Of a stretch of 64,000 nt of DNA, positions 41,720 through 48,973 are shown piece by piece. Origin of the DNA: Saccharothrix sp. ALI-22-I. Lineage in GTDB: Bacteria; Actinomycetota; Actinomycetes; Mycobacteriales; Pseudonocardiaceae. Below the pieces are notes generated by a model. It made no database searches, was not told the DNA's origin, and saw nothing but the letters and a program-made list of their open reading frames with translations. How positions within the stretch are numbered: position 1 is the first letter of the stretch; every line of letters starts with the position of its first letter. Made by a program: the position numbers and the translations under genes. Location of the stretch: positions 310,001 to 374,000 of the forward strand of contig NZ_MTQP01000065.1 of assembly GCF_001984175.1 (NCBI RefSeq), read 5' to 3'.

Positions 41720-42928
41720 ATGACACGATTCTCCGCCGTCTACAAGCTGAATGATACCGAGTTTCCTGTCTCTGACGGAGACTTCAGCAGTCTTGAGATC
41801 CGTCGCAGTGAAAACGATGACAAGTTCTACTACTTCTTCGACACGAGGGTCAACCGTCTAATTACCGACTTCGTCCTTGACGACCGGCCACGGGTAGCGA
41901 CCCTGTGCCAGGTAAATCTTATTAAGAAGGACGGCAAGTACTCCCCTCGGCTGCGCTTCTGGAAGAAGGATAAGTCGAACCCTCAGAGGAAGCCGCTCGA
42001 ACACTCGGTGCCTGAAGACGAAGTCACAAAGATAATCAAAGCAACGGTTGACACGAGCGACGGCCACCAGAACATGTGGAAGCTGATTCACTTCCTGCAA
42101 AGCTTCGCCGAGGTGGACATCCCTGACGACAACTTTCGGGTAGTAACGGAAGGCGGCGCACAGCTCGCCGGACTGCTTGAATCCAGCGACAAGCAGACGG
42201 TGCTCGAAGCAGTTCGTATCGCGCTGGGTGGAGAGCTGACCGAAGAGGACTTACTACTCATCAGCAACCGCAAGGCCCAGCTTGCCGTGTTCGAGAAGCT
42301 ACTGAACGATCCTGCGTTTTTTGAGGAGGAGCGTGCACGCAGGGGGAAGAAAGGGCCAGAAGCTGTCTGGCAAGACTTCTTCGAGGAGAACACCTGGATA
42401 TTTGGCTATGGCCTTAAGCTGGTTGCATGTACGCCGCTTGACCCCGAAAAGTTGGAACGCGCCACATCTGGAGCGAATATATTTACGGGCGCGGGTAAGC
42501 GGGCCGACGCAGTCATGCGCTCTAAGGGGTACATCGGCAGTCTGCTGTTCTGTGAGATCAAGACTCACCTTAAGTCGCTACTGGAGAAGGTACCATACCG
42601 CCCGCCGGATGTGTATCAAGTTTCATCCGAGGTCAGCGGTGGGGTATCACAGGTCCAGAAGACCGCCAGTAAGGCGCTACTGGGTATCTCGCAGGTGTTG
42701 CACGATCTCTACGAAGACGACGGCACGCCAATGGGCATCCAGTTCTCTGCGATCCGCCCCCGACAAGTCCTTGTTATTGGAAGCCTTGACGAGTTCAAGA
42801 CTGGCGGCGGAGTGAACCCTGAGAAGCTGTCCTCATTCGATCTTTTCAGACATTCCGTCCAGGACGTTGAGATCATCACCTTCGATGAGCTTTACGAGCG
42901 AGCCAGCTTTATCGTCCAGGACACGTAG
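41720..42928 (+). CDS. sduA: Shedu anti-phage system protein (DUF4263 nuclease)
   Basis: A 402-aa protein. The C-terminal half is a DUF4263/PD-(D/E)xK-type nuclease: FFEENTWIFGYGL (220-232), RADAVM with Asp263, FCEIKTH with Glu279 and Lys281, and SGGVSQVQK with Gln311. The N-terminal 200 residues are a less conserved sensor part. Shedu single-gene systems restrict phages in several bacteria. Codon use and GC differ from the chromosomal genes, in line with transfer. The gene is divergent from the HEPN-propeller gene, leaving a 265-nt control region. Confidence 0.85.
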   Translation: MTRFSAVYKLNDTEFPVSDGDFSSLEIRRSENDDKFYYFFDTRVNRLITDFVLDDRPRVATLCQVNLIKKDGKYSPRLRFWKKDKSNPQRKPLEHSVPEDEVTKIIKATVDTSDGHQNMWKLIHFLQSFAEVDIPDDNFRVVTEGGAQLAGLLESSDKQTVLEAVRIALGGELTEEDLLLISNRKAQLAVFEKLLNDPAFFEEERARRGKKGPEAVWQDFFEENTWIFGYGLKLVACTPLDPEKLERATSGANIFTGAGKRADAVMRSKGYIGSLLFCEIKTHLKSLLEKVPYRPPDVYQVSSEVSGGVSQVQKTASKALLGISQVLHDLYEDDGTPMGIQFSAIRPRQVLVIGSLDEFKTGGGVNPEKLSSFDLFRHSVQDVEIITFDELYERASFIVQDT

Positions 42929-43449
42929 GACTGTCATTCGGCCGCTCCAACGAGGAAGGCCTCGCTCGGACGATACCGAGCGGGGCGATGCTGGCCGATC
43001 TGACGATCAGTCGCGGCTTATGGGGTGTCCCCAGCGGTTACGGGTGAGCCTCTTGGTTGCTCCGCCCGCTTCATCCAGGCCATGAACGGGTTCGAAAGAA
43101 GTTCCCGGATGTGCTCGTAGCGCGAACGCCTAGGTCACCTCGACCTGGGCCTCTCGTCGTGTCCGGGCCGGGGTGGCCATCCACCACAATCGTGTCCATG
43201 ACGGGAACGGTCTACGTGCGGTTCCAGGGGACGGTTCGGCATGAGCGCGGCTTTTCCCGGGCGCATTCTGGCTGTTCAACGGGCCGGCCCGGGACGGGCG
43301 GCTGACCGCCGAGCAGGAGCGGTTCCGCTAGCGTCGCGTTAACGCAGGTGATCAGGCCACGGTCTTGGTCTCCACCAAGATCTTGTCGATCTCGGTTATG
43401 GAGAGGATTCGGCGATCGCTGCCAGCGGTTCGCACTGGCTATTCAACGT
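42929..43449. other. Degenerate segment between Shedu and exonuclease genes
   Basis: No intact gene. On the minus strand near 43030-43110 a frame reads RYEHIRELLSNPFMAWMKRAEQ before a stop, a likely gene tail; on the plus strand a frameshifted remnant lies at 43198-43331 (listed separately). The segment looks like decayed island DNA. Confidence 0.5.
43198..43331 (+). pseudogene. Frameshifted, truncated small-protein gene
   Basis: The ATG at 43198 opens MTGTVYVRFQGTVRHERG. Near 43251 a one-base loss shifts the frame, after which the other frame gives FPGAFWLFNGPARDGRLTAE and then a stop at 43331. Actinobacterial relatives of this family continue for dozens of residues, so the gene is both frameshifted and cut short. 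Family function is unknown. Confidence 0.5.
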
Positions 43450-44370
43450 TCAACTGCTGAGCCACTCAAGGAAGTCGGCTTCCCCGATCATCTCGATCTT
43501 GTGGCCACGGTCCAGCAGTGCCTGAGCTTTGCGGTGTTTGCTGCTGACGCTCATCCCCACGGCGAATCGAGACGGGTGCGCCATGCCCACCACAAGCACG
43601 TCGGTCTTCTTGGTGACTCCGGGTATCGCCTGTCCTCCGACGTCGGCGAGTCGCTGATGGGCCTCCGCGCGCGTCATCGTCGTCAGCGTTCCGGTGAAGC
43701 ACACGTTCAGGCCATACAGCATCGAGTCGGGGCCGGCGTCGGGGTTGGCGGTAGGGATCTCCCGTCGCGTGGACGATTCGAGTCGTCGGGCGCCGGTCCA
43801 GGAGTCGCTGGTCTGCTGTCCGTAGCGGACCCGCAGGCCGTCCAGCAGATCGTCGATGGTGTCCGCCTGGTGAAGCCGCATGGCCGCAAGCATGACGTGG
43901 GCTGCGGCGTCCGCGTCAGCCTGCGCGTCGTGGTGCTCGCCCATCACAATGCCCGCGGCATCGGCGACAAAGGGCAGGCGATAGGTCAGCAATTGCCAAG
44001 TCAGGCGGGATACGACCAGGGTGCAGGCGTAGCGCAGCTCAGGCCACGGTACGGAGCTCGCCGTGCAGGCGTCGCGGATCACGCCCATGTCGAAGGCGGC
44101 GTTGTGGGCGACCAGCGTGCGGTCGCCAGCGAAGTCCATGATCTGTGTGAGTGCCTGCGGCCACTGCGGGGCGCGGTGAACCATCTCGGCGGTGATGCCG
44201 TGCAGGGACGTGTTGTACGGGTGGAAGCCACCTTCGCCCGGCGGCTGGATGTAGGTGGATAACCGGTCGGTGACCGCCCCGTCCTTCACCAGGGTCATGC
44301 CGACTGCGCAGGCGCTTCCTCGTGACCAGTTGGCGGTCTCGAAGTCGACTGCGACCCATTCTCTGCTCAT
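43450..44370 (-). CDS. DnaQ-type 3'-5' exonuclease with C-terminal BRCT domain
   Basis: A 306-aa protein. The DEDDh exonuclease domain (about 1-185) shows VDFETAN (Asp9, Glu11), AHNAAFDMG (Asp94) and EHHDAQADAD (His147, Asp152). A BRCT domain fills about 215-305 (LNVCFTGTLTTMTRAEAHQRLADVGGQ), as in bacterial DNA ligase. Such fusions resemble the epsilon proofreading fold joined to a DNA-damage adaptor, suggesting a repair or nucleic-acid degradation role. GAGGAG fixes the start at 44370; the upstream extension is not coding. Confidence 0.87.
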   Translation of the reverse strand: MSREWVAVDFETANWSRGSACAVGMTLVKDGAVTDRLSTYIQPPGEGGFHPYNTSLHGITAEMVHRAPQWPQALTQIMDFAGDRTLVAHNAAFDMGVIRDACTASSVPWPELRYACTLVVSRLTWQLLTYRLPFVADAAGIVMGEHHDAQADADAAAHVMLAAMRLHQADTIDDLLDGLRVRYGQQTSDSWTGARRLESSTRREIPTANPDAGPDSMLYGLNVCFTGTLTTMTRAEAHQRLADVGGQAIPGVTKKTDVLVVGMAHPSRFAVGMSVSSKHRKAQALLDRGHKIEMIGEADFLEWLSS

Positions 44371-44576
44371 GATCTCCTCATCTGCGGCCGGAGCGTCCAC
44401 GACTCGGTCCCGGAGCACATACGCGTGGATGCTCTGGCGCGGTGGGCGGTCAACAGCCCATCGGGACACGTCGGTCGAGGGTTACGTCTGAGGATTCGAT
44501 CGCAGGGAACCGTCGAGATGTCGCGTCCTTGCTCGGCTCGGGCCGGCCCAACCTTCACCACGACATCGGCGCGACT
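44371..44576. other. Divergent promoter region, no gene
   Basis: This stretch separates the exonuclease gene from a decayed small gene and the unknown gene at 44700. Open frames are short, Arg-rich and without ribosome binding sites. It must hold the exonuclease promoter. Confidence 0.4.
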
Positions 44577-44694
44577 ATGGACGCGCCCGGGTCCTGCTGG
44601 TGCTGCGGTGAAACGAACGGCGCGCCACGGCGATGGACACGTCATGGGCGAAGGTCATCCGCGTGGGCGGTGTCTTGAACACGTCCACGCGTAG
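44577..44694 (+). pseudogene. Frameshifted remnant of a small zinc-ribbon-like protein gene
   Basis: From the ATG at 44577 one frame reads MDAPGSCWCCGETNGA; a neighbouring frame then reads VMGEGHPRGRCLEHVHA and stops at 44694. Together they resemble small CxCC...C proteins of actinobacteria interrupted by a frameshift. The match is by eye and the family unnamed. Confidence 0.3.
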
Positions 44695-44699
44695 GAGAG

Positions 44700-45407
44700 A
44701 TGATGACCACCGAACCGCTGGAGCACAGCTCACTCGGCTTGCTGCCCACCCGAGCCGGCGATGACCGAACCATGATCGGACACGTGATCGTCTGCCGAGC
44801 TGGATCCGGTCAAGACGACGCCGTCGCGATCTGGCATCTCGACACCGAGGGCGTGAGGACCGGGGCATGGGTGAAGCCCGCCACAATGGCCTTGACCGAA
44901 GCCGAGACCGCTCGAAGCCTGCTCACGTTATGCAAGCAGAAGGCACTCCTGGCCTGGGACCCCGCCGAAGCGGCCAACACGCTACGGGCGCTGGAAGAGG
45001 TAGCGGGTGTTCCCCGCACTGACTGGAGCGCCTGCGCAGTCGCCCTCCCCGGTCTACTGGCAGAAGTCGCCGACATCCGGTCCGCGTACACCAAACGCGT
45101 CGCCGAGGAGAAGGCGACCAAGAAGAACATCGTCGACCTGGAGTGGGCGATCGACCTGCCAGACCCACTGCCGGCCACGGTCGAGCACTTCGAGCGCCTC
45201 ACGGGACTCGGAGAACTCATCGCTCCCACGGTGGCAGCGACCGAAGCGCTTCGCATCGCCCGATTGGGCGGATGGGTAGTGCAGCGCTGGAGGGAAACCG
45301 CCGTCGCACTGGGCCGCGTCTACCTCCGCGCCACCTTCGGACAACCCACCGTGCTAGCACCCAAATGGGAGGCGCGCCTGGCTGACGCCTACGTCAGCCA
45401 GCGATGA
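44700..45407 (+). CDS. Conserved hypothetical protein
   Basis: A 235-aa protein starting MMTTEPLEHSSLGLL behind GTAGGAGAG. A beta-rich first half (HVIVCRAGSGQDDAVAIWHLD, GVRTGAWVKPATMALTEAE) is followed by ALLAWDPAEAANTLRALEEVAG and a helical second half with a charged stretch (RVAEEKATKKNIVDLEW). The first half recalls RNase H-like folds of the exonuclease next door, but no catalytic set is visible. Two in-frame ATG codons stand together; the first is used. Confidence 0.6.
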   Translation: MMTTEPLEHSSLGLLPTRAGDDRTMIGHVIVCRAGSGQDDAVAIWHLDTEGVRTGAWVKPATMALTEAETARSLLTLCKQKALLAWDPAEAANTLRALEEVAGVPRTDWSACAVALPGLLAEVADIRSAYTKRVAEEKATKKNIVDLEWAIDLPDPLPATVEHFERLTGLGELIAPTVAATEALRIARLGGWVVQRWRETAVALGRVYLRATFGQPTVLAPKWEARLADAYVSQR

Positions 45408-45660
45408 GTCCCGGTCCAGGCGGCTCTGTCTTCGTCGAACCGTAGCCGCAGCCTGGCCGCTGCCCAGGAGCACAAGCGCTTGATCGCCAGCACCCTTCCA
45501 GGGTACGGGCATCACACGACTTTGCCGAGGCCCTGCCCAATCCATGCCATCACTTTCTGAGCGCCCTCTCAAGTATCGCCGTTGATCAACGGGCAGTAGC
45601 GATCTCGACACTGCTCGCGAGTTTTTCGACCAACTGTCCTGTGTGGTCTAACGTGGTCTC
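45408..45660. other. Intergenic region, nothing recognised
   Basis: No gene, hairpin with T-tract or repeat is evident in this 253-nt stretch between two rightward genes. Confidence 0.4.
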
Positions 45661-46392
45661 ATGGGGGCTGGTAAGAACACCAGGATTGTGGGGGAACGAC
45701 CGCCGCAACGGTTGGCCGTGCCGTCGTCCGCCGCACCGGATTCCTATTCGGTCGGCGAGATTCGACGGGCTGTCGGCAGCCTTCGCGCGCTTCGCCTCGC
45801 GCAGACCGAGCCTCCCGACGAGGAGTGGCCGCGAGGTATGGCGGCCGGGTTCGAGGCGTTCGTCCAACGCGACGATCGGATGCGGGCGCGGATCGCGGCG
45901 GGTCATGCGAAGCGGCGAAGGCTGCTGAAGCGAGCGGACGACCTGCCGTACACGGTGCAGGAAGACCTGTTCGCGCTGTCCACGCTGTCCAGCAAGGCGT
46001 TGGCGTCGATCACTCCGCAGGAACTGGGCATCACCACGTCGTACTACCCCGGCTCCTCACGAGCACAGCAGGAGAAGGTGCTCAGCGACGCCGAAGCGGT
46101 CATCGGGCTGATCAGGCTGCTGCTTTTCTGGGCCGCGCTGGGTGCCCGGAAGTACCCGGCCGCGCTGCGCGCGCTCCTGCTCTTGATCTTTGGTCCGCGG
46201 TTCGTGCCGCATCGTCCGACGTGGCCGGTCTCGAATGCGCCGCCGCCGCGGACGAGGCATCCACCAGGCCGACTTGTGCTCGCCGAGCCGCGTGTCGCCC
46301 GTGCGCCGGGCCGCCGTTGGTCCCTCGCCGCTGTTGTGCAGCGAGGGCCGCGTCGGGCTATGCGCGCTTGGGGGAGCGCTGTAATCACATAG
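45661..46392 (+). CDS. Hypothetical protein
   Basis: A 243-codon frame. The first 170 residues look genuine: SYSVGEIRRAVGSLRALRLAQ, helical charged segments (RDDRMRARIAAGHAKRRRLL), LPYTVQEDLFALSTLSSKALAS and a hydrophobic helix (VIGLIRLLLFWAALGA). The last 60 residues are Pro/Arg-rich and may be out-of-frame sequence after a frameshift. No family is recognised. ATG at 45661; no strong ribosome binding site. Confidence 0.4.
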   Translation: MGAGKNTRIVGERPPQRLAVPSSAAPDSYSVGEIRRAVGSLRALRLAQTEPPDEEWPRGMAAGFEAFVQRDDRMRARIAAGHAKRRRLLKRADDLPYTVQEDLFALSTLSSKALASITPQELGITTSYYPGSSRAQQEKVLSDAEAVIGLIRLLLFWAALGARKYPAALRALLLLIFGPRFVPHRPTWPVSNAPPPRTRHPPGRLVLAEPRVARAPGRRWSLAAVVQRGPRRAMRAWGSAVIT

Positions 46393-46428
46393 CCCGTCGT
46401 GGCCTTCCCGCATCGGAAGGGCCACACC

Positions 46429-46638
46429 GTGGCAGACAAGAACATCAAACCCGTCTACCTGTCCGTGGGGGACGCGGCGGCACGCCTCTCTGTGTCCGAG
46501 GCGACGATCCGCCGTGCCGTCAGGTCCGGTGAACTCGCGCACGTCCGCATTGGGCGGGCCGTGCGGGTCGCCGTCACCGATCTCGACGCCTACGCCGCCG
46601 CGCGGCGTGTGGTTACCGAGGCCGGTGAGTCCCGATGA
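46429..46638 (+). CDS. Excisionase-like helix-turn-helix protein
   Basis: A 69-aa HTH_17/Xis-type protein: PVYLSVGDAAARLSVSEATIRRAVRSGELAHVRIGRAVRVAVTDLDAYAAAR. Proteins of this type bend DNA during excision of integrated elements or act as small regulators. The GTG at 46429 is chosen over GTG 46399 because GGAAGG stands 8-9 nt before it. Its stop overlaps the next gene start (ATGA), making it the first gene of a mobilization-type operon. Confidence 0.75.
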   Translation: MADKNIKPVYLSVGDAAARLSVSEATIRRAVRSGELAHVRIGRAVRVAVTDLDAYAAARRVVTEAGESR

Positions 46639-46877
46639 CGGGCCACCGCAAGCAGGCCGGTACAGGACGCAAGCCGTGCCGGACACGGCGTGCGGTGACG
46701 GGCGTCCAAGCCGCCACCGAGGCGGGCCTGGAGGCGTATATCGAGCGGATCGTGCGCGCCGCACCGCCGTTCACCGCAAGCCAGCGTGCCCGGCTCGCGG
46801 CGATCCTCAACGGCGTCGCTCCCGCCGCCGGGCGTGCGAGCCGTAAGGCGGCCGACCACGAGGACGGCCGCGCATGA
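46635..46877 (+). CDS. Small hypothetical protein of the mobilization module
   Basis: An 80-aa basic protein (MTGHRKQAGTGRKPCRTRR, then VQAATEAGLEAYIERIVRAAPPFTASQRARLAAILNG). It overlaps both neighbours by 4 nt. A short predicted helical domain with a basic tail suggests DNA binding, but no family is recognised. Confidence 0.6.
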   Translation: MTGHRKQAGTGRKPCRTRRAVTGVQAATEAGLEAYIERIVRAAPPFTASQRARLAAILNGVAPAAGRASRKAADHEDGRA

Positions 46878-48139
46878 CCCACTCCGAGGAGTCCAACGAA
46901 CGAAAGAATAAAAGGACCGAACTGCCGCCCGCACCGCCCGCGGTGGACCCGGTGGTCTACCGCGGCGTGCTGGGCGAGCTGGTGTCGGCGGCCGACCCGA
47001 CGACCGAGGCGGACCCGGTCGGGGTGCTGGTCTCGCTGATGGCCAACGTCAGCGCCCTCATCGGCGCCGGACCACACGTGCAGATCAGCAACGCCCGGCA
47101 CCCGCTGATCGTCTGGCCACTGCTGTTCGGCCGCACCGGCGCTGGCCGCAAAGGCGACGCCACCGACACCGCCGACCGGCTCACCTTGGCCGCCGTGCCC
47201 GAAGCCGCGCATCTGTTCGTCAGCGGCCTGTCCTCCGGCGAAGGGCTGATCGAACGCATCCGCGACCCCCGCGACGAGAACGACCCGGGCGGCACCGAGG
47301 ACAAGCGGCTCAGAATCCTCGAAGCCGAGTTCGGCTCCGTCATGGCCCGCGCCAAGCGGGAGGGCAACACCATCGGAGCGGTGGCACGCGAAGGCTGGTC
47401 GGGCAGGCCGTTGGCCGTGATGAACCGCCTCGCACTGCGCGCCTCGTCCTCGCACATCGCCATCATCGGCCACATCACGCCCCAGGAGTTCCGGCTCAGG
47501 ATGGCTGCGACCGAGATGGCCGGCGGCACCTTCAACCGCTTCCTGCCCGTCTACGTCGAACGCTCCAAACGCATCCCGCGGCCCGAGGGAATCGCACCCG
47601 AACTCCTCTCGGAGCTGGGTGCCCGGCTGCGTGAGGCCATCGAGCGGGCCTCCCGTCACCGCAAGGTGGGCCTGGACGACGACACCGACGCCAGCCGATT
47701 GTGGGACGACGAGCTGTACGAGGAGCTGGGCTGCGCTGACGACGAGGACGGTGCCTGGACCGAGTTCGCCCGCCGGGCGCTGCCCTACTGCCGCCGCATC
47801 GCCGCCCTCTACGCCGTCCTGGACGACCGCTCCCACGTCGACGTGGGAGACCTTCAGGCGGCGGCGGGGCTGGTGCGCTACTCGATCGGCACCGCCAAAT
47901 ACGTCCTGGACCGGACCTTGTGCAACCCGAGGGTGGACACCCTGCGCCGGGCTCTGGACGGCGCAGGCCAGACCGGGTTGAGCCGCGCTGAGGTCTCCGG
48001 ATTGTTCGGACGCAACCTGGCCAAGCAGGTACTCGACGAGCTGCTCCACGAGGTGATGGCGACCGGCGAGTACGTGGAGTTCCGGCACTCAGGAGTGCGT
48101 GGACGGCCCTCGATCCGGTACCGGCGTGCCACGCCTTAG
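46874..48139 (+). CDS. DUF3987-like ATPase/replication protein
   Basis: A 421-aa protein similar in design to DUF3987 (YfjI-type) proteins of mobile elements: VSALIGAGPHVQISNARHPLIVWPLLFGRTGAGRKGDATDTA contains a P-loop-like segment at 86-95, SGLSSGEGLIERIRDP and the block IAIIGHITPQEFRLRM follow, and the C-terminus is a winged helix (GLSRAEVSGLFGRNLAKQVLDEL). A replication or maintenance role of a mobilizable element is likely. ATG overlaps the previous stop. Confidence 0.7.
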   Translation: MTHSEESNERKNKRTELPPAPPAVDPVVYRGVLGELVSAADPTTEADPVGVLVSLMANVSALIGAGPHVQISNARHPLIVWPLLFGRTGAGRKGDATDTADRLTLAAVPEAAHLFVSGLSSGEGLIERIRDPRDENDPGGTEDKRLRILEAEFGSVMARAKREGNTIGAVAREGWSGRPLAVMNRLALRASSSHIAIIGHITPQEFRLRMAATEMAGGTFNRFLPVYVERSKRIPRPEGIAPELLSELGARLREAIERASRHRKVGLDDDTDASRLWDDELYEELGCADDEDGAWTEFARRALPYCRRIAALYAVLDDRSHVDVGDLQAAAGLVRYSIGTAKYVLDRTLCNPRVDTLRRALDGAGQTGLSRAEVSGLFGRNLAKQVLDELLHEVMATGEYVEFRHSGVRGRPSIRYRRATP

Positions 48140-48193
48140 CGGCCGGTCGATCGGCGAATTGTTTCGTTTCTTCGTCGCCTCGTAGCCCGCACC

Positions 48194-48276
48194 CCTCCGG
48201 TGGGAGGGGTTGAGGCGCCGCACCTCCCACCGGAGGCAAGATGTCCTCTCCGGCTAGCTGCGCTAGCCGGAGAGGA
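48194..48276 (+). other. Two perfect inverted repeats, candidate oriT
   Basis: The first dyad pairs 48194-48207 with 48223-48236 (14 bp, CCTCCGGTGGGAGG arm, 15-nt loop). The second pairs 48244-48258 with 48262-48276 (15 bp, TCCTCTCCGGCTAGC arm, 3-nt loop). Both stand 120-200 nt before mobC. Relaxase nic regions carry such dyads, so this is the most likely transfer origin, although either could also act as a terminator for the gene ending at 48139. Confidence 0.55.
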
Positions 48277-48396
48277 AGTGCCTGGTCACCGGCCGTGCAG
48301 ACACCGGAGGTGCGGCCAGGGCGCGGGTAGGGTCGCGGGTGTGGGGCGCGGCGCGCTGGGGGGCGCGGCGAACGCCCCGACAGGTCGGGGGGCCTG

Positions 48397-48966
48397 ATGC
48401 ACGCGCACGACGACCACGCGCACCCCGGTGCGCACGACGCGGCGGCGGTACTGCCGGACACGGGGGACACCGACGGCGGGTTGCCGCCGTCTGTGGCGGG
48501 CCTGCTGGGCCCGACCGGGCGCCTGACACCGGTCAGGCACGGCCGCAAGCGGCAGGTGCTGATCCGGTTTACCGACGCCGAGTTGGCCGAGGTCGAGCAG
48601 CGCGCCGCGGCGTTGGCCGCGAGGTTTGGGGTTCCGGTGGACGTGGCGGCCTTCTGCCACCTGGCCGCCCGGTTCCCGCTCGACACCGGCACCGGCGTGG
48701 CCGACCGGGAACGGGCTCGGCTGTCACGCGGGGACGCACTGGACTTGGCAGCCGACCTGGCACAGGTACGGCGCATGGCCTACGGCGCGGGCACCAACCT
48801 CAACCAGCTCGCACGCGCGGCCAACAGCGGTCAAGTCGTGGGCCCGTCGGAGATCGCCGCCGCGCTGGAGCGCCACGAGCGGCAGGCAACCAGACTCGAC
48901 GCCTGGCTGGACCTGCTGGACCCGCGCCGCCTGGTGCACCGCGCGCCCACCCGGCGGCGGGAGTGA
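48397..48966 (+). CDS. mobC: MobC-like relaxosome protein
   Basis: A 189-aa protein. An N-terminal His/Asp-rich tail precedes the ribbon-helix-helix part (RKRQVLIRFTDAELAEVEQRAAALAARFGVPVDVAAFCHLAA, about 50-95) and the MobC signature MAYGAGTNLNQLARAAN at about 126-146. MobC proteins melt or bend oriT and help the relaxase. It lies between the dyads and the relaxase gene, whose start is 8 nt downstream. Confidence 0.85.
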   Translation: MHAHDDHAHPGAHDAAAVLPDTGDTDGGLPPSVAGLLGPTGRLTPVRHGRKRQVLIRFTDAELAEVEQRAAALAARFGVPVDVAAFCHLAARFPLDTGTGVADRERARLSRGDALDLAADLAQVRRMAYGAGTNLNQLARAANSGQVVGPSEIAAALERHERQATRLDAWLDLLDPRRLVHRAPTRRRE

Positions 48967-48973
48967 GGCCGGG

